Notes: a model not told the origin generated them from the sequence alone. A DNA stretch of 64,000 bases from Cytidiella melzeri (GCA_022592445.1 JABYQR010000096.1:1-64000); one strand, 5' to 3'. Counted from the first letter of the stretch, positions 1-11,965 are shown. A program made the numbers and translations.

Positions 1-468
1 AGTCCTCAGAGTTGTCACTCATGCACGGAGCTGAAGCCGGGCAGTTCCGAGCAACATGACCCTGCGCGCCACAGCGGTAGCAGCCTTTTGAAGAGGATTA
101 GGAGCCAGTTTTGGTTTTGTGCATAGAAGGCGTGTTCTTCTTGGCATAGTACCTAGCAACAAGCGCAATGATGGCCTCAGGGTCCTGGCTCTTCATCTTG
201 TCCTCAGCCTCCCGCAAAGAAGCGCTGACACCAGCAACAGTGAGTGTAGTCGTAGACTGCATGAGCGAGGTTGCAACGGCAGTGAATGAGGAATGAAGGT
301 TGAAGATAAGGACGTCCGTGATCTCCTCCTCAGAGAGAGTTGTGCCAATAGCCTGAAGTTTTGAAGCAAGTGTGACAATGCCAGCAACGTACTTGTTGAT
401 AAGCTTTTCAGGATTGTGGATGTACGAGTACAGCTGACGCTTCAGCATGATACAAGGTGCACGCCCAC
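1..468 (-). pseudogene. Copia-F gag, C-terminal block with zinc knuckle
   Basis: This continues the gag from the LTR insertion toward the left edge. The middle of Gag (QLYSYIHNPEKLINKY and onward) reads through to an in-frame TAA at 98-100. Beyond the stop, still in frame, is a CCHC zinc knuckle (CYRCGAQGHVARNC, about 28-69). The TAA is consistent with a C-to-T change of a CAA codon. The coding region is cut by the window edge, so downstream pol domains cannot be judged. Confidence 0.75.
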
Positions 469-1224
469 TGTCACGGAGACGGAGCTCAACGCAGCAACTA
501 GGGACACGATGTGGACGACGACGAAGAGATGGTGGCAGGCGTGTAGCACAATGCTCTCACCAACTATAAACCTTATTCAGGTAGCTAGCCCAGTAAAGAC
601 CAAGTTAGTATTGATACTACTCGCTATGTAGTACAAGAGGGGTGTTGCTTACCTAGCCCAGTAAAGACCAAGAGGTCGAGATGAGGGCTAGGAGCGTACA
701 TGTAGCTGCTTATATAGACTTCAGGGACCTGCGCACAGACCATGTTAAGGGCAGGCTTTGCAAGAAGCCGTGTGAACGAAGAACAAAAGAACTACCTAAA
801 GGAGAACAATAGCTATTGTCTAGACCTTGCCAAGAACTCTACCCGTGAGAGAATCTATCTAAAAGGAGACCAACTATTGTATTCCATTCCCACACCTGTG
901 AGAACATCTTCCATAAAGAGAACAATAAGGAAAGGACAATAAGGAGCCCATGTGGACAGTATCTATGACGTCAAACCCTAGCTATGGGCTGAGCCATGTG
1001 CTTGTAGCCATGTGGTCTTACTTAAGCTAAGTCAAATGCCAGTGTGACGTAGTAGCAAATAATGTGACCGTGTGGAGCGTCTAAGCCACGTGATACGGGC
1101 GCTTAATAGACGTGCAAAGGAGTTTATGCAGAGAGAATTGAAACTAGGTTGTAGCCCGGAGTTTTACAGATAAAAACAAGAGGTAAATTGCGAAAATTAA
1201 GGGCTAGTCAGGCCATCCATGACA
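469..1224 (-). repeat. Solo LTR of the Gypsy-G family (copy 1)
   Basis: This 756-bp sequence starts TGTCA and ends TGACA. It is flanked by a perfect 5-bp duplication, cccac (464-468 and 1225-1229). It is closely similar along its length to the 755-bp LTR at 57163-57917, which adjoins a Gypsy polypurine tract, and to the solo copy at 47544-48298. No internal element sequence lies next to it, so it is a solo LTR left by LTR-LTR recombination. Orientation is assigned minus by comparison with 57163-57917. Confidence 0.85.
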
Positions 1225-1533
1225 CCCACTGCGAGCATACAGCGCTGCCAATGCACCCCAAGCTGAAGGTCCAGTCTCACATGCATGCACATGAACAGTC
1301 TGACTCTCCTCCACAGTCAGCCCTGTTGCAGTGAGTCCCTCCTCCGAGCACCTATCCCACTCTGCCCTTTCATCCACATCCTTAGCAGCTGGACAAGTGG
1401 CTGTTCCAGCTACAACCTGCCAGATCCCTGCTCGGCGGAAGATCATCTTCATGGCAAATGACCAGTCATAGTATTTGCTAGCATTGAGTGTGGTAACGGC
1501 AGCAAGGAGCGAGTTGACATTGACGGAAGCCAT
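1225..1533 (-). pseudogene. Copia-F gag, N-terminal block
   Basis: This encodes the N-terminal part of a Copia Gag (UBN2/DUF4219 type). It starts MASVNVNSLL, contains a YYDWSFAMK motif typical of the family, and runs to LYARSG at the Gypsy LTR insertion. The ATG at 1531-1533 lies about 50 bp after the primer-binding-like site, as expected for a Copia gag start. Removing the LTR and one copy of the cccac duplication joins this block in frame to the block at 1-468 (SG/RAPC across the joint), so both are one gene broken by insertion. Confidence 0.75.
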
Positions 1534-1581
1534 GATAGCAAGTAGTGAGTAAAGAATGAGAGCAAGCCAGGTGAGTAGTGG

Positions 1582-1597
1582 CTCGGGGCTCATCACC
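1582..1597 (-). other. Primer binding site of Copia-F (initiator-tRNA anticodon arm type)
   Basis: On the minus strand this reads GGTGATGAGCCCCGAG. It differs by one base from the GGTTATGAGCCCC site found just after the 5' LTR of the three complete Copia elements here. It marks the LTR/internal junction near 1598. Confidence 0.6.
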
Positions 1598-1767
1598 TAT
1601 TGGAGTGAGGAGCGGGCGCAGGCAAGACGAGATAAACCACTTGATAGAAGAGCAGACAAGTTGTAGATACATGATGTAGGTACTTCTAGATTAGATTCCC
1701 GTTCAACTGTATAGTCCGGGAAACTCCGCGTAGTTTGAGTTGCACCGGCGAGGCGCTCACCCAACAA

Positions 1768-2690
1768 TAATGGTCAACGTAGACAGTGATCAAGCCAAAT
1801 CCCTTAGAGGATGGCAGCTGAGTGATGAGATCTACACCAACGTGTTCCCAAGGTCCAGCCAGAGTTTCCTGAGGCTGTAGTACTGCTTTAGGGTGCGGAG
1901 CTGACTTGTAGCATTGACAGCAATCACAGCCTAGTACGTAAGTCTCTCCCAAGGCATTTATCTTTGGCCACCAATAGTTTTGTGAGACTAGCTCTATGGT
2001 GCTGTGTTTGCCCGGATGACCAACTGTAGGAGTGTCATAGCAAGATTTGACAATTTTGTAACAGAGCTCTTTGTTGTTAGGGATGTAGAGTTTTCCCTTG
2101 TAATAGAGGAGTCCGTCACTCTCTTTCCATTTGAGTAAACCACCAACAAGTTTGTAAGCACCCTTCATTTGAAGGGTAGCAAGAGCTATGCTCCATGCAG
2201 TCTCGGATCTTTGATTTGAGCGGAGAAGTAGTAGCAAGGATCCGGAAGTGTTCCGGTTTTAGTACCACCTGATCTTTGTTGTCTTCTTCATCTGTGACAG
2301 CATGAAAGTGAAGACAAGAAAGAGGATCGGCATGTATCATGGTACTACCAGGCTTGTGTACCAACATGAAGTCAAAGTCAGCCAAGAGTGATGACCAAGG
2401 TGCTTGATGTCAAGTGAGATGTTGCGCAGTTTTCCAATACTGCAAGTTTGCATGATCTGTCCAGATCTCAAACAGTTCCTTGAGCCCCTCAAGGTAGTGG
2501 CGCCAATCTTCAAGAGCTTTGATGATGGCTAACATCTCCCGATCAAAGATCTTGTAATCATGTTCTGCTTCAGTCATGGATGCGAACCGGTAGGCAATAG
2601 GGTGGTAGAATCCATCTTCCTTTGATTTCTGGGAGATGTTTCCACCAGTCACATAGCTTAAAGCAGCAACTTCTAAACGTGTTCTTGACA
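1768..2690 (-). pseudogene. Gypsy-H, truncated pol remnant (RNase H to integrase)
   Basis: Minus-strand blocks match the Gypsy-G pol in order. They are an RNase H part (about 2410-2685, with IFDREMLAI and IWTDHANLQYW), a linker (2116-2385, HKPGSTMIHADPLS) and the integrase zinc-binding region plus core start (1768-2237, with GHPGKHSTIELVSQNYWW and GVDLITQLP). Frames shift between blocks, one spacer is deleted, and catalytic-core sequence is lost at about 1768. RT is missing at the other end, where LTR-like repeat D begins. It is a dead fragment of the family whose larger copy lies at 57-64 kb. Unlike Gypsy-G it keeps the T that G lost at the RNase H/linker junction. Confidence 0.8.
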
Positions 2691-2691
2691 A

Positions 2692-3515
2692 GGGAATTAT
2701 GCAGCTGTACATGGTAACTGTACTAGTAACCATCACATTAGCTGAGACATACACCTGAGTAACTGTCAAGGACCAGGATACAGAGAACAATAGAGCTAGT
2801 ACAATAGAACAATAGAACAATAGAAACTGGGGGAATTCCTGCGGAATCCCTGGGGAATCCCTAACAATAGATAGAAGACAATAGTCGAAAGACAATAGAA
2901 CAATAAGACCTGGGGAAATCCGTATCAATGGAAGAGGAACAATAGAACAATAGCCTAGGTTGATCTGGAACTGCTCCAGATTAAGTCTAGGGTTTGGGTC
3001 TGGACTATTGATGAATAAGGCAGGATGTCACGTGACCCGGGTCAGGGTTAGGTCTGGTAACACTCCTAGCCGGAAAATAAGCGCTCTAGCTAGGCGCCTA
3101 AGGCTGTAAACTTATGACAATGTTGGAAAAATCCGGTCTCTGTTGGACTATCCATGTCAATAGCACTATAGGAGAACTGCATATATATGTATGCCTGTGC
3201 TCTACTAGTACAGTAAATGACATGGAAAGCATGCAGTACAACTCCAGAGAACCCTTAAAGCGTACGTCTGAGGCCAGTACTAGCATGAGTCATTTACTTA
3301 ATATGTACGCCTCTGGTACAAGTGCTGAGCCTAGTCAACACTGAGTCACGCACTTAGTAATACAGTAGAATAGCTGAAGTATACATGTATGGTAGTTGCT
3401 TACATAATAGATAGAGACATGTATATAAGCAGAGCTGCTGAAGCAGCAATAATAATAAAACTCATCTTTGAAGCTTAACAGCCTCTACCCCTCGCACACC
3501 ACTTCCATTTTGTTA
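2692..3515. repeat. LTR-like repeat D, copy 1, interrupted
   Basis: Two blocks, about 2692-2765 (GGGAATTATGCAGC onward) and about 3165-3515 (to CCTCTACCCCTCGCACA), match the uninterrupted copy at 21705-22165 in the same order. About 400 bp of unrelated sequence (2766-3164) sits between them. Shared landmarks are TGAGTCA-type sites, a TATATAAG box and the CTCGCACA end. I see no convincing target duplication, so calling it an LTR is an inference from its TG start and promoter-like layout. Confidence 0.55.
2766..3164. repeat. About 400-bp insert in repeat D with ACAATAG cluster
   Basis: This stretch is absent from the second copy of repeat D, so it was probably inserted. It begins TGTCAAGGACC and ends near CCATGTCA, which are LTR-like ends, but no clear target duplication is visible. 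Between 2787 and 2953 the motif ACAATAG occurs nine times, plus one ACAATAA, mixed with GGAATCC runs. There is no coding potential. Confidence 0.45.
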
Positions 3516-3529
3516 GTGATGTTGGAGAT

Positions 3530-4694
3530 CTTCCCACTAAAAATGGCTACGTCAAAAAGGCAGGGTTGTGTACACTGCTAAGACCCAACAGTGCTGTCAG
3601 ACCTCTGAGTACCTAAGACACGGGCATGAAGCGAGTGAGCCCAAGGTACAACACGAGTGTCAAGCAAGTGTGCTAAACACAGCCAGTAAGAAACAATATC
3701 AAAGGCTGGGCTTACATGGGTTAAGAGCAATTGCAGCAAATTGGATGTCACTGTAAAAGAAGAACTTGATGTATTCATCATTGAAGATCTTGATGACAGA
3801 TCTGGCCAGGTCTTCTGTAATTCCTGTTTAAGTGCAGCTTACAATTTATAAGGTGTCAGTTGTGAATGCAAGACAATCAGGGACTTGGGTGAGCGAGGAC
3901 TTGAACTTGAATCACCCAACCATTGACTATATCATTCATTACCATTACATACCAATAAATACCAATGCCAATACTATTGACAACATTATTATTCAATATC
4001 CAACATGTGATATTGGTGTTCATAATCATCAAATACAGCCCAGTCCAAATTTTTATTGGTATTGGCTAAGCACTACTTCTGAGGTGAAAAGTCCATCCAG
4101 CCCTTGCACTATGGGCTTGTTGTTGATTACACAGACCTTCAAGATCTGTAGCATTATATGACATTTTCCAACATTTATATCCATGACATTTTTGCCAGTC
4201 TGTGCCCTCGCTGTTACTTACATGTTACTTACATATAAGTAACACCATTTACTGACACGTGTTTATTAATATTGACTTATCAACAGAACCCTAATCTGCA
4301 AGCACCTGTCGGAATTGAATTGACAAGGAGGCATTGTCATGCCCGCCTGCACTGTCAAGAGTACTATCATTCATGTGGTGTTTGTAAAAACCCGGCGCTC
4401 AGCACATTGCGCTGAGAGCTCCCACCTAAATCTGTCAAAAAGTACAAAGAATTATACCTGTGCATCTTGATAGTATGCTGTATTATATTCACGCTTTTTA
4501 AAGAGGAACAGCAAGCTGCGGCAGGATGCCGACAAGGGGTAGAAAAGAGAAGGGGTGTTTGTAAAAACGTCACGGTTGGTCACATCGGCATGAGGTTGGC
4601 ATATTGTCACTCCAACACAACTTACCATATGTAGTATCACCATCAGCTGAGCTCATCAGCGAGAGCAGTGTTCGTAAAAAGTGTGTTTGGGTAG
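3530..4694. other. AT-rich intergenic stretch without a recognisable gene
   Basis: Only short ORFs without recognisable domains occur here. The GTGTTTGTAAAAAC/GTGTTCGTAAAAA motif occurs three times (near 4376, 4556 and 4669). Copia-A inserted just to the right. Confidence 0.5.
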
Positions 4695-4699
4695 ATTAC

Positions 4700-4945
4700 T
4701 GTCAACTGAAGGTGACACGCCGGTAGGTACAGATTAGGAAGGAGTCGGGAGACGCACCAGGAGAAGAGATTGTCAGTCTACTATACACGGAAGATCCGAC
4801 GATTGAGTGATTATTGTATAAAAGGCTTCGACTGGCACAGGAGTAAGGCATCCGTTCCATACTCTGTGCCAGGTACGCTACCAATGTTGTAACAGTATGA
4901 ATATCTATCCGTTCCTTACTCTGTGCCAGACCCGTCTGATTGACA
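4700..4945 (+). repeat. Copia-A 5' LTR
   Basis: It begins TGTCAACTG, ends GATTGACA and is 246 bp long. It contains a TATAAAAG box near 4816 and a duplicated TCCGTTCCNTACTCTGTGCC segment near its 3' end. It pairs with 9672-9917. Confidence 0.93.
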
Positions 4946-4960
4946 GGTTATGAGCCCCGA
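4946..4960 (+). other. Copia-A primer binding site (half-tRNA iMet)
   Basis: GGTTATGAGCCCCGA directly follows the 5' LTR. It is complementary to the anticodon arm of eukaryotic initiator tRNA-Met (GGGCTCATAACC), the internal priming mode known for Drosophila copia and yeast Ty5. Confidence 0.8.
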
Positions 4961-5042
4961 CGCTACCTAGGAACTGCACCACATCTTCTTGTAACTTGCA
5001 CAATTCAATCTTCCATTCTACCCCTATCATCAGAAAACCATC

Positions 5043-8000
5043 ATGTCAACATCCAACACCAACTCGTCGAGGAATAAGTTGCTGAAACTCGAAGACAACA
5101 GTGATAACAATTCTTATGGGACGTGGGTGATACAAGTCAAAGCTAAACTAAGGGCAATGCATCTCTGGAAGTATTTCGAGGGACCTGATTTGACGGCGCC
5201 ACTGATTCCTACTCTTTGGGAGACTTACGAAGACAAAGTAGAAGATCCAGTTACAGGGATCATCACAAATGGAATCAAAAAGGGAAACAAAGATGAGGTT
5301 GAGAAGGCCGAGAAGGACGCCGAACCATGGTACGAGGCCAATGTAACGGCAATAGCACTTCTCCTTGAGGCGATCCCACGCGCAAAGATCCATCTCGTCG
5401 GACGAACAAGAATTGCAAAGGAAGCCTGGAAAATTCTTTGATCCGAGTATTGCCCCATCAACAACCTACGTGCATCTTTGTTGCATCAGAAGTTGATGAG
5501 CTTCACGTGTAAGGAGAATATGATAGTCAGCAAATGGGTCGATAGAATGCGGGCTCTCTATGCGGATCTTTGCAATCAAGACCCTAACCGGCTTTCCAAT
5601 ACCAACTTTGCGTCTACCTCAGCCGACCTCATTCCCACCAATAATAGCTGGCGGATGTTTTCCCGCACTCTACATCAAGAGATGGCATTTGCTCACAACA
5701 ACGGAAACCCCATGTCTTCCTCAAGGGTCATTGAACTTATCAAAGAGGAAGACTGGGCGCAGACTAAGAACAACTCTGAAGTTATTGCTCAGATCTATGA
5801 GATTGATGGGATGTATTGCAAGCGACCCGCTGTCTTGGCTGCTATTGCAAATCACGCTGATGGCCCTGCTGCGAAGCGACAAACAAAATGGTGTACAAAC
5901 CCTGAATGTGATAGGCCACGCGGACACACAGAAGACAAATGTTTTGCTTACGGTGGAGGGAAATGCGGTCAGTATCCGGAGTGGTGGAGAGGGAGGAAGG
6001 ACATCCATCTACCTCGTTCTCAGCGAGGGAAATCAAAGAACATCACAAAATCATTCAACACAACCAAACCCTCTGCTGCGAAGACTGTAGTACAGTCGGA
6101 AAAACCACCCAATATCAACGCGAACGCCGCTGTGGTTCTCTCGCAAGATACCGTGTACTATTTCAATGTGATGATTCTCACAGACCCTGACGACCAAATA
6201 AAGTGCAACACTCTTGCGCTTACCCACGACAGCGACAAGCAAATATCAATCTACCATGATTCTGGTGCCAACAGACACATCTTTTTTGATCACACCGTGT
6301 TTGCGGACTACCATCCAATCACGCCTCTTAATGTCCGGGGTTTTGGATTGACCCTGACCACATCTGCCGTAGGAGTCGGCGACGTTTATCTCCATGCAAC
6401 TGTCAACGGTCTGACTCACACAGTAAAGCTATCAGATGTTCTGCACGTTCCCACCGCTCGTATGAATTTGATCTCACAAGGGTGCCTTGAACGCAGGGGA
6501 GTTGGGTCGATGACCAAAGACGGTCGTCTCACCTTGGACTTCAACAGAAAAGCCGTCCTAACAGGGAGCTTAGACGACAACAATCTATACAGGATAAACA
6601 CCATTGCATTGCCACAAAACACCGCTACCCACGTCGATACTTCCAGTGCACTATCTCTACTCGATTGTATCTCCGAACCTGTAGCCGCTGCAACCAATAT
6701 CCGAAGAGCTTCTCCGGATTTTTACATCGCCTACTAGGCCACTTAGGCGTTAAAGGGCTATCACACGCAACGTCTGGAATTCAAGTCATACCTGATCCAC
6801 TAGCCCAACAAACGTGTGAAATTTGCGCGCGAGCCAACATCAGACGCCTTCCATTCCTAAAATTCTCGAATCTCAGGGCTGATTGTCACTTGTTCCGTAT
6901 CCACCTCGATATCTGCGGACCCTTACCTCTTGGCTATGGCGGCGTCAAATACTTCATGCCTTGCGTAAATTGCCATTCCAGATGGTGCGTGGCGCTATTT
7001 CTAAAATCACGATCTGATGCACTACAAGAGTTTATCAAATACAAGACTGCCGTAGAACAATACACCGGAGAGAAGGTGGCTGTGCTGCAACTTGATAACA
7101 CTCCCAAATTAATTCAAGGAGGTTTCCGAGAATATTGCGAAAAGGAAGGGATCACATACGAGAAAATCATACCGGACGCCTCACCGCAGAATGGCGTCAC
7201 GGAAAGAACCAATTGGACCCTGGCATCAATGGCGCGTGCGATGCTTATCGACAGCGGTCTCACAGACTTCTTCTGGCCTCTAGCAGTCCAATGTGCGGCA
7301 CACATCCTAAATCGGGTGCCGACAACTGCTCTCCCAGCGCACACCACATCTTACCACATCTGGAATAAACGCAAACCCGACATATCACACTTCCGCATTT
7401 TTGGTACATGCGTCATTTGTAGACGAATGGATGCCAACACTCTCAACAAGATTCAGCTTCGTGGCGAGGAAGGTCGGTTTGTTGGGTACGCGCAGGATGC
7501 AAAAGGTTACCTTATATGGTTTCCTCATTCACGCACTGTTTGATCTCGTTGCGACATTGTATTTCTCGACGACGTGTTCCCTCCACCATCTGCCACTTCC
7601 ATCTCATCTCCTTTGTGGGACAGCATCCTCGTCCAAAACGATCTGCGACCCAACATCTCCGTCGACGCCAGTGCGCCGCACGAGTATGTAATCTCCGTGA
7701 TTTCAAAACAGACTTGATCTGACGACATCTCCGGCAGAGATTTGTCTATGGCGTCATTGAGAAATGACAATCTTTGTGCCCCGGTAGGGCTGGTTCCAGC
7801 TGAACCTCGGGCCCTGGTTGGGCTGGATACATCGTCTCCGGATGAGAGGGATCTCCTAGACGCTGCACCTCCGCATGAGGGCAATGTTCTCGGACTACGG
7901 AAACACTCCCTCCCTCAACGGTACAAGACTGACAATTCCGTGTACTCGGACGAGGGGGGGTTGCACATCCAACAAGACTTAGTTCTCACCACTCTCACAC

Positions 8001-9709
8001 ATGACGCTCTCACACACGGAATCAAACTGCATGACCCAACAACGTCCCATATCCACCACGCCTTAGCTCATGTCAACGCACTACCACCAATCGACAACAC
8101 AAACGCAAAGGATCCACGCTCGATTGCAGACGCCGAGAACAGCAAATATTGGGAGCATTGGTTAGCGGCAATTCATGAAGAGCTCGAGGCCCTTCGAGTG
8201 AAAGGTGTCTACAAAGAAGTGGAAAACATCCCTACCAGCAGAAAGCCTGTAGATTCAAAATGGGTCCTGCACATCAAACGCAACACGGACAGACACATCG
8301 CGCGTTTCAAAGTGCGACTAGTGGCCAAGGGCTTCACCCAGATCCCGGGGCAGGATTTCACGTTCACATTCGCACCGGTTGCACGCTGGGACTTGATACG
8401 AACCATCTTGGTGGTTGCTGCCCACGAAGACCTCCACCTTCGCCACATTGATATCAAGACCGCGTTTCTGAATGGTCCCTTGACCGAAGAAATCTATATG
8501 ATGAAGCCTTCGATTCTCGGAAAAGGGTACTGGCGCCTTCACAAGGGACTGTACGGGTTGAAGCAGGCCGGCCGCTCCTGGTATCTTGAGTTCAACACGA
8601 AATACCAGACACTCAGTTTCTGGCAATGTGAGTCAGACTGGAGTGTCCACGTTCGCAACCAAAACGGTCTCAAGTCCATGTTGGCGACAAGTGTCAATGA
8701 CATACTCTTGGTGACATCCTCACAGGCAGAATCAGACGCAGTAATGGAGGGGATACAGGGGCTGTTTGAGATCACGGACAATGGAGAGGTGGAGTGGCTA
8801 CTAGGATGTAAGGTCACCAGGAACCGTGTGTGACGCTCCATCCTCCTCTCGCAAGAGTCGTACACTCTATCAATCCTAAGACTATTCAACATGGAATTTT
8901 GCAATGCTGCATCGACACCACTGCCGCCAAAGGTCGCATTATCGCGCGAAGAAAGTCCAGCGTCAACGAAGGAACGCGACGAGATCAAGGCCCTGCCATA
9001 CTGTGCCTTAGTCGGCAAGGTCACGTACCTGGCAACCACCACCAGACCCGACATTGCATACGCCGTTTGTGAACTCGCAAAATTCATGTCGTGCTATGGA
9101 TTCTCACACTAGACGGCCGCCAAGCATCTACTCCGCTATCTACAAGGCACTAGGTCACTCGGACTCACACTCGGGAATCTCGACCCTGCGTACCCCATGT
9201 TCTGCAGATTCACGGACTCGGACTGGGGCTCTGGCGAAGGGCAAAAATCAATTTCAGGGTATGTGATGGTTGTATACCGGTTGCCAGTAGCCTGGAGGTC
9301 AAAACAACAAGCTGTCGTCGCACTATCCTCCTGCAAAGCCGAGTACATAGCGTGCTCTCATGCAGCGTGTCAAGTCATATGGCTCCGCCAACTCCTCGGC
9401 GAACTCGGTCTACCACAGGCGGTTGCCACTCCACTGTACTGCGACAATAATGGAACCATAGCGTGCACGCACAACCCGCATGGCCACACGCGCATGAAAC
9501 ACATTGATATCAGGGCTCACTTTATCAGGAACTGCGTCAATGAAGGGAAAATTGACGTCGCGAGGGTTGGAGGAAAGGACAACATGGTGGATATATTCAC
9601 GAAGGCGCTGGCACGGGTCCTACATACACGAGGGATAGAGATGCTGGGACTACTGGCCGGTAAAGGGGGGGTGTCAACTGAAGGTGACATGCCAGTAGGT
9701 ACAGATTAG
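5043..9709 (+). pseudogene. Copia-A gag-pol, broken
   Basis: Gag starts at the ATG at 5043 in a UBN2-like domain. A TGA at 5439-5441 interrupts it and the same frame continues to 6737, with a CCHC-like knuckle (near 5900) and a protease motif HDSGANRHIFF (near 6257). A one-base slip in the T run at 6716-6722 moves pol into another frame. Integrase follows (LLGHLG, then CEICARAN, then HLDICGP and PQNGVTERTN), then RT (HIDIKTAFLNG near 8450) and RNase H (DSDWGSG to KHIDIRAHFI). TGA stops at 7541 and 7718, TGA at 8831 and TAG at 9110 interrupt this frame. All five stops fit C-to-T changes of CGA or CAG codons. The RT active site reads SVND instead of Y/FVDD, so a catalytic Asp is lost. Confidence 0.9.
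9662..9671 (+). other. Copia-A polypurine tract
   Basis: An AAAGGGGGGG run abuts the 3' LTR start, the usual position of the plus-strand primer. Confidence 0.8.
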
Positions 9710-9917
9710 GAAGGAGTCGGGAGACGCACCAGGAGAAGAGATTGTCGGTCTATTATACACGGAATATCCGACGATTGAGTGATTATTGTATAAAAGGCTT
9801 CGACTGGCACAGGAGTAAGGCATCCGTTCCTTACTCTGTGCCAGGTACGCTACCAATGTTGTAACAGTATGAATATCTATCCGTTCCTTACTCTGTGCCA
9901 GACCCGTCTGATTGTCA
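9672..9917 (+). repeat. Copia-A 3' LTR
   Basis: It is 246 bp, from TGTCAACTG to GATTGTCA, with seven substitutions and no indels against the 5' LTR. It is followed by the attac duplication. Confidence 0.93.
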
Positions 9918-9951
9918 ATTACCATGTGTATTACAAGGATGTGCTACTGTA

Positions 9952-10269
9952 TGTTGAGCATAGCTACATCCATCATGTATGAGCACAGCTACATCCATCA
10001 TGTATAAGCATAGCCACGTCCATCATACCGGTACTCTGGGTACCCTCATTTCTGTTTCACATTCCTTGATTGGTATCATTATTTGCCTCTGTTTGTACAT
10101 AGCCCCAGCATGTATATAAGACCGCTGTAGAGCTGTAAATGGATAGACAGTCCTCTAACCTGAACCACCACCATGCTTACAGCTAACTTCACTAGCATCT
10201 CAGGTGAGCTTCTTCAACATCCCCTAAGTTGCCTGCTGGTCCAGTGCCTGTGAAGGACACTGTTCCACA
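9952..10269 (+). repeat. Copia-B 5' LTR
   Basis: 318 bp, TGTTGAGCATAG to GTTCCACA. The first 75 bp hold three imperfect copies of a roughly 25-bp unit (AGCTACATCCATCATGTATG type). A TATATAAG box lies near 10112. Confidence 0.92.
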
Positions 10270-10284
10270 GGTTATGAGCCCCGA
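10270..10284 (+). other. Copia-B primer binding site (half-tRNA iMet)
   Basis: GGTTATGAGCCCCGA directly after the LTR, identical to the Copia-A site. Confidence 0.8.
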
Positions 10285-11793
10285 GCGGCTTGCCCTGCTG
10301 TGCGCTCATTGCTGCACGCAGTGAGCAAAAAGCTCTCCTGGCTGCTGCCATTGTTGCTGCGCACCTGAGCCCTGGTGCTCAACGCTGCACACAATGAGCA
10401 CGCCTATGCAAGTGGCCTGTGGCCCTCGCTATGGGGAACCTATGTCGCTCTGTTTTGACATGATGCTGACTAGTGTTTCACCATCTCAGATTTTCATCTT
10501 CAACATGTCTTCCAACTCTGAGCTCACACTCATCCCCACCTTCGGCGGCTCTAACTGGATTGGGTTCTCTGAACTCATGAAGGCTTACCTCCAAGCCAAG
10601 GGTATCTGGTACACCATTGAGGAGAACGAGCCCGACTTTGTCGTTGCTGCGATCCCTCCACCCCCCACTGATGAGGAGGCTGGTGATGCGCCTGCAGAGA
10701 CCCCTACTGCGGCTGCTCCCGCCACTATGTCTGAGGAGGATAGAAAGGAGTTTAGAGAGTGGCGCAAGGACAATGGCAGTGCGATGGGTCTTATCCGTCT
10801 GCACGTCACGACTGCCATTGCTGAGACTGTCCTAAAGAAGCATGCAACTGCCCACAGGCAGTGGAAAGCTCTACAGGCACAGTTCACAAGGGTGACTTCG
10901 ACTGAGGTCTATACTCAGCTTAAGTCTGCGCTTGATCTCGTCATTCCTTCTGACAGCGACCCTACTCCCGCGCTCAACAAGCTCTACGAGCACTTTGAGC
11001 GGCTTGATAGCTTTAGTCAGGGTTTACCCTCAGCTCTCGAGGCCATGCTCGTGGTTGTTAAAGCTCCTGGATACGCTGGCAGTGTAATTCAGACAGTCAC
11101 CGCTGCTAATCCTGACGAACTTGTCACCAAGGAGGTTGGCAACCAGGTGATCAACGCGTGGAGAACAAAGAACCTCAACCGAGGTAATAAGACAGCGAAC
11201 AAGGTCTCTGCTGTCAAGCAGAAGAGGGGCAACCCTAACTTCTCCCAGCAGCAGCGTCCGCAAGGACAGCAGCAGCAAGGGCAGCAGCAGCAGCAGGGTG
11301 GAAGGAAGAAAACCCGTCGCAGTGGTAAAGGCAAGGGTAAGACCTATGATGGGCACCAGGGCCATAACCACCAGGCGACAATGGCCTTTGTCTCTCCTGT
11401 CGTCGCTTTTTCTCCTCCTCCTGCCTCTTGTCCTCTACAAACTCGTATTGAGGGTGCACGTCCAGTTCGCACTGGTCAGAACCAGTACCCAGGCCTCCGA
11501 AAGGCTCTTGACCTGGCTAATCAGCTAGGTGTCCCTGGCACCTCTGAGCGTCTTTGTGCGCTTGAGCCCATTGCTGAGGCTATTGAACGCCTCCCTACTC
11601 CACCTCCCGCCACGCCTGAGCCTGTTGACGGTTCTAGTCGCCCTTCCAAGCGCAAGCGCGTTGACCCATACGTGGCTGATAGTGACGAAGAGGAGATGTA
11701 TAGCTTTTCTGAGCAGGTGAAAGCCTACGCTCAAAGCAATCCTCTTCCTCCTACCTCGCTTTTCAACAATGATGGGGATGGTATGGTTAAGAC

Positions 11794-11965
11794 TGTTCGA
11801 CTATATTAAATTAGACGCTCAACGTACGGGCGCTGTAGTTACCGTATATAAGACTAAAACTGATCAATGCAACCTTGACGCACTTTTGATCCCCAACTCC
11901 CACTGTGTGATCCCTCTCAGACTCGCTCTCTCAACGCTCTCCACTACTTTCATAGCCTTCTAACA
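11794..11965 (+). repeat. Copia-C 5' LTR
   Basis: A very short LTR of 172 bp, TGTTCGACTA to CTTCTAACA, with a TATATAAG box near 11844. It is identical to 16831-17002. Confidence 0.95.

Larger units (their letters stand above)
1..1690 (-). mobile_element. Copia-F, decayed 5' part of a Copia element (LTR fragment, PBS, gag)
   Basis: On the minus strand, reading from 1690 down, there is a fragment of LTR-like sequence, a primer-binding-like site (1582-1597), a gag start at 1533 and gag sequence running off the left window edge. A 756-bp solo Gypsy LTR (469-1224) with a 5-bp duplication interrupts gag. The left part of the element (protease, integrase, RT) would lie before position 1. The outer LTR boundary near 1690 is not resolved, because the sequence changes into an unrelated stretch next to a Gypsy remnant. 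The element is inactive: gag is interrupted and carries an in-frame TAA at 98-100. Confidence 0.75.
4700..9917 (+). mobile_element. Copia-A, complete but inactivated LTR retrotransposon
   Basis: This 5.2-kb element has 246-bp LTRs (4700-4945 and 9672-9917) and a perfect 5-bp target duplication, attac (4695-4699 and 9918-9922). It has a primer binding site at 4946-4960 and a G-rich polypurine tract at 9662-9671. The LTRs differ at 7 of 246 positions, so it is the oldest of the three complete Copia copies here. Internal order is gag, protease, integrase, RT, RNase H, as in Ty1/Copia. Coding is broken by five in-frame stops and one frameshift. Confidence 0.93.

Noticed and set aside
6710..6740. 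Programmed -1 frameshift in Copia-A
   Set aside because: No standard slippery heptamer in phase, the T run suggests a one-base indel, and the element carries many other defects.
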